In this document: piece after piece, positions 6,207 through 7,908 of the stretch | Layout of the letters: each line of letters starts with the position of its first letter | How positions within the stretch are numbered: the stretch's first letter is position 1 | Source of the DNA: Solirubrobacteraceae bacterium | Lineage (GTDB): Bacteria; Actinomycetota; Thermoleophilia; Solirubrobacterales; Solirubrobacteraceae | Reading direction: 5' to 3' | Length of the DNA stretch: 7,908 nucleotides | Assembly: GCA_016462245.1 (NCBI GenBank) | Contig: JAEMTR010000060.1 | Coordinates: forward strand, 1 to 7,908 | Made by a program: the position numbers and the translations under genes | Notes under the pieces: model-generated | Seen by the model: the letters and a program-made list of their open reading frames with translations, nothing else | The model's database searches: none | What the model was told of the DNA's origin: nothing

Positions 6207-6598
6207 TCGCCGACAACGATCTCGCCGACGCTCCGTTTCGCTACTTGGAGCGTAACGTCGAAGCTTCCACTGCTTGGCGCGATCAGCACGATCTCGCCCG
6301 GTACGTCGGGCCCGACCGGGGCCTTTAGGCCAAGCTCGCTGATCGCTGCGACGTCAGGGCTGGCCGAGCGAATCTGGAGTGTCAGTTGCTGGCCCGGCGC
6401 GAGCTTCACCTTCGGGTCGGCCGGCATCACCGCGCTCACGGCGCCCGGGGCTGGCTTAGTTGCCGCGGCGGCCGAGGTGGTCGTTGCCGGCGCTGTCTGC
6501 TTCGTCTCCTTCTTCTCGGAGCTCGTCCTCAGCGACGACAGCGCGCTGAGCAGGACGACAAGCGTCGCAAGAAAAATCAGTAGTCCGCGTCCGCGCAT
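6203..6598 (-). CDS. Membrane-tethered cupredoxin-like protein lacking metal ligands
   Basis: A 131-aa exported or anchored protein of unknown role. A basic N-terminus (MRGRG) and a hydrophobic stretch (about 6-20, LLIFLATLVVLLSAL) form a signal anchor. A Thr/Ala/Lys-rich linker follows (about 25-58), then a beta-rich domain (about 60-131) with VKLAPGQQLTLQIRS, a short central segment, and GSFDVTLQVAKRSVGEIVV. This strand order and the G-x-F-x-V-x-L ending resemble small actinobacterial cupredoxin-like proteins. The His ligands usually placed in the central loop are replaced by AAISELGL, and the whole protein has no His or Cys. The fold call is therefore tentative and copper binding unlikely. 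ATG 6596-6598 is preferred over an adjacent upstream TTG. No Shine-Dalgarno is seen, and CACAAT lies 6 nt upstream. Its stop overlaps the stop of the convergent 74-aa gene (6203-6206). Confidence 0.75.
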   Translation of the reverse strand: MRGRGLLIFLATLVVLLSALSSLRTSSEKKETKQTAPATTTSAAAATKPAPGAVSAVMPADPKVKLAPGQQLTLQIRSASPDVAAISELGLKAPVGPDVPGEIVLIAPSSGSFDVTLQVAKRSVGEIVVGD

Positions 6599-6604
6599 CA
6601 AGCA

Positions 6605-6635
6605 ATTGTGACCACTTTCGCGGGCGAAGCGTCAA
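6605..6635 (-). promoter_or_regulatory. Candidate leaderless promoter of the cupredoxin-like gene
   Basis: On the minus strand TTGACG (6630-6635), five of six bases of the -35 consensus, is followed after 19 nt by CACAAT (6605-6610), four of six for -10. Six nucleotides then lead to the ATG at 6596-6598, placing the expected transcription start at or within the start codon. The spacer is longer than ideal. The absence of a Shine-Dalgarno agrees with a leaderless mRNA. Confidence 0.4.
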
Positions 6636-6637
6636 CT

Positions 6638-6643
6638 TATGAT
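6638..6643 (+). promoter_or_regulatory. Candidate -10 box of the prepilin peptidase gene, leaderless
   Basis: TATGAT matches TATAAT at five of six positions. Exactly 7 nt (6644-6650) separate it from the GTG at 6651, so transcription should begin at the first base of the start codon. There is no Shine-Dalgarno before that GTG. No clear -35 is seen at 16-18 bp. The box lies 3 bp from the -35 of the divergent promoter, so the two promoters may interfere with each other. Confidence 0.45.
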
Positions 6644-6650
6644 CTGACTC

Positions 6651-7277
6651 GTGAACAGCGCGCTGATCTTCTACCTCTCGCCACTGCTCGGCGCGGCGGT
6701 CGGAGCAGTCTTCGGCGCGGCGCTTGAGCGCTGGGCGGCCAAGCTCAGCGGCGGCCGTCCTGTCGTCGGCTCAAGATGCCTCGTATGCGCCGTAGTTGTG
6801 GCCTGCTGGGCGGCCGCGTTTGCTGCCTCGTCGCCTCCTCTGAGCGGGCTGATCCTGCCAACAGTGCTGCTTTGCATTCTCGTGCCGGCGGCGCTTACCG
6901 ATCTTCAAACGCGGCGGATTCCGAACCTTTTGACCGGGGGCGGCCTCGCCGCCGTCCTGCTCGTAACGGCTCTATTCGAGCCTCGCTTTGCAACCGAACG
7001 GCTGATCTTTGCCTTCGCGGCCTTCACATTCTTTCTCGCTGCAGCGCTGCTGCGCCCGGGCGGAATCGGACTCGGTGACGTGAAGCTGGTCGCCGTGGTC
7101 GGCGCCGCTCTCGGCGCGGCTAGCGTGGCTGCGATCGGGGTTGCTCTCGTTGGCGGCGCGTTGGCCGGAGTCGCAATCGCGGCCCGTCACGGATGGCGGC
7201 GGGCGCGCACCGCGACGCTCCCCCTGGCTCCCTTTATTGCCGTCGGTTCTCTAGCGGTGCTGCTGCTGAGCGGGTGA
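6651..7277 (+). CDS. Prepilin peptidase, A24 family, with reduced N-terminal domain
   Basis: A membrane-embedded aspartic protease that removes the leader of type IV pilin-like proteins. The protein has 208 aa, compared with about 250-290 for full PilD-type enzymes. Both catalytic Asp motifs are present: LTDLQTRRIPN (Asp84) and GIGLGDVKL (Asp143). A late PLAPFIAVG matches the family's PFGPFLALG. Most of the rest is hydrophobic helices. The N-terminal part keeps GAVFGAALERW and SRCLVC (Cys43, Cys46), echoes of the SRCPxC of the methyltransferase domain, but the second CxxC and the central loop are absent. It can probably cleave, but N-methylation is doubtful. The start is GTG 6651, with a -10-like TATGAT 7 nt before it and no Shine-Dalgarno. 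It lies 46 bp upstream of aroC on the same strand. No pilin or assembly ATPase gene is in the window, so its substrates are elsewhere. Confidence 0.88.
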   Translation: MNSALIFYLSPLLGAAVGAVFGAALERWAAKLSGGRPVVGSRCLVCAVVVACWAAAFAASSPPLSGLILPTVLLCILVPAALTDLQTRRIPNLLTGGGLAAVLLVTALFEPRFATERLIFAFAAFTFFLAAALLRPGGIGLGDVKLVAVVGAALGAASVAAIGVALVGGALAGVAIAARHGWRRARTATLPLAPFIAVGSLAVLLLSG

Positions 7278-7310
7278 ACTCGCCCGTCGGGGAAAGCCGT
7301 CGCTCGCTAG

Positions 7311-7323
7311 CCTGCCTTGCAGG
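7311..7323 (+). other. Short perfect hairpin abutting the aroC start codon
   Basis: CCTGC (7311-7315), loop CTT, GCAGG (7319-7323), followed at once by the aroC ATG at 7324. It is a 5-bp perfect stem within the 46-bp gap after the prepilin peptidase gene. No usable Shine-Dalgarno precedes the ATG (the AGG is directly adjacent). A TANNNT-like TAGCCT (7308-7313) overlaps the left arm. It may be chance or may affect initiation. Confidence 0.3.
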
Positions 7324-7908
7324 ATGTCGATCTCACTAACAACCGCCGGAGAGTCCCACGGTCCCGGCCTCACCTGCATCGTCGAAGGCCTCCCAGCAGG
7401 GCTTGAGGTCGATCGCGCTGCGCTCGACGCGGATCTCGCGCGTCGCCAGCTCGGCCACGGGCGCGGCGGCCGGATGAAGATTGAATCCGATGCCGCCGAG
7501 GTCACGGCAGGAATCCGCCACGGTCGCCTGCTCGGCGGGCCGGTAGCGCTGCAAGTGATCAATCGAGATTTCGAAAACTGGGAAGAGCGGATGAGCCCGT
7601 GGCCTGTTGAGGCTGAGGTGCCCGAGGTTCATCTTCCGCGCCCAGGCCATGCAGACCTAGTCGGCGCATGGAAGTTCGGCACAACTGACATCCGCGACAT
7701 CCTTGAGCGCGCTAGTGCCCGCGAGACCGCCGCCCGCGTCGCTGGCGGCGCGCTCTGTCGCCAGTTCCTATCGGCGATGGGCGTGACCGTCCGCTCGCAC
7801 GTCGTCCGCATCGGCACGGTCGCAACACCGACCCGCAGCGAGCCGCTTGTAGTCGCCGACTTCGACGCCGTTGACGCTGATCCCGTCCGCTGCCTTGACG
7901 CCGAAGTC
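7324..7908 (+). CDS. aroC: Chorismate synthase, 3' partial
   Basis: AroC converts 5-enolpyruvylshikimate-3-phosphate to chorismate with reduced FMN, the last step of the common aromatic pathway. The first 195 codons are present and the frame is open at the right edge; the full protein is usually 360-400 aa. Signature motifs are clear: TTAGESHGPGL (residues 6-16), then GHGRGGRMKIES, the RPGHADL segment with KFGTTDIRDI, and ERASARETAARVAGGAL, which matches the family's second signature. The start ATG 7324 gives the canonical short N-terminus MSISLTTAGESHG. The upstream gap of 46 bp lacks a Shine-Dalgarno. In many actinobacteria aroK and aroB follow; this lies beyond the window. It is on the same strand as the prepilin peptidase gene and may be cotranscribed with it or have its own near-leaderless start. 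Confidence 0.96.
   Translation, partial: MSISLTTAGESHGPGLTCIVEGLPAGLEVDRAALDADLARRQLGHGRGGRMKIESDAAEVTAGIRHGRLLGGPVALQVINRDFENWEERMSPWPVEAEVPEVHLPRPGHADLVGAWKFGTTDIRDILERASARETAARVAGGALCRQFLSAMGVTVRSHVVRIGTVATPTRSEPLVVADFDAVDADPVRCLDAEV

Noticed and set aside
1..7908. Mobile element, phage, CRISPR, tRNA or defence genes
   Set aside because: No transposase or integrase motif, spaced repeat array, cloverleaf or toxin-antitoxin pair was seen. Gene content is housekeeping, and base and codon use look even by eye across the window.

Overview
The window is GC-rich by eye, gene-dense and made up mostly of chromosomal housekeeping genes. The likely source is an actinobacterium, most plausibly of the Thermoleophilia / Solirubrobacterales kind. 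That placement is inference. It rests on the mltG-aroE ... prepilin peptidase-aroC order, on first genes that look leaderless (short TANNNT-type -10 boxes about 7 nt before a GTG or ATG start), and on a small double-CxxCxGxG protein of a type I associate with that class. No RNA gene, CRISPR array, insertion sequence or phage gene is visible.

Layout. A plus-strand pair opens the window: mltG (5' end off the window), then aroE 13 bp later with its own Shine-Dalgarno. A 26-nt dyad covers the aroE stop codon. A five-gene minus-strand block then runs from 5946 down to 1928. In transcription order it holds gluQ (glutamyl-Q tRNA-Asp synthetase), a 96-aa two-helix membrane protein coupled by a 4-nt overlap, rnd (ribonuclease D), a membrane-anchored NodB-type polysaccharide deacetylase, and an HdeD/DUF308 membrane protein. 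Gaps are -4, 9, 68 and 27 nt, so a single operon is plausible. Divergent from gluQ is a 74-aa zinc-finger-like protein on the plus strand. Its stop codon overlaps the stop of a convergent minus-strand gene for a membrane-tethered, cupredoxin-like protein with no metal ligands. Divergent from that is an A24 prepilin peptidase with a strongly reduced N-terminal domain, followed by aroC (3' end off the window).

How the genes fit together. AroE and AroC catalyse two steps of the shikimate pathway (3-dehydroshikimate to shikimate, and EPSP to chorismate), but the two genes are separated here by about 5.4 kb, mostly of opposite polarity. GluQ and RNase D both act on tRNA (anticodon-base modification and 3' processing). 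MltG and the deacetylase both act on the cell wall or surface polymers. The rest are membrane or small proteins of unknown role. I see no defence, toxin or biosynthetic system. The least explained items are the 74-aa CxxCxGxG protein, the His/Cys-free cupredoxin-like protein, the 96-aa membrane protein and the truncated prepilin peptidase. All coding space is accounted for, and no gene-free stretch exceeds 70 bp.
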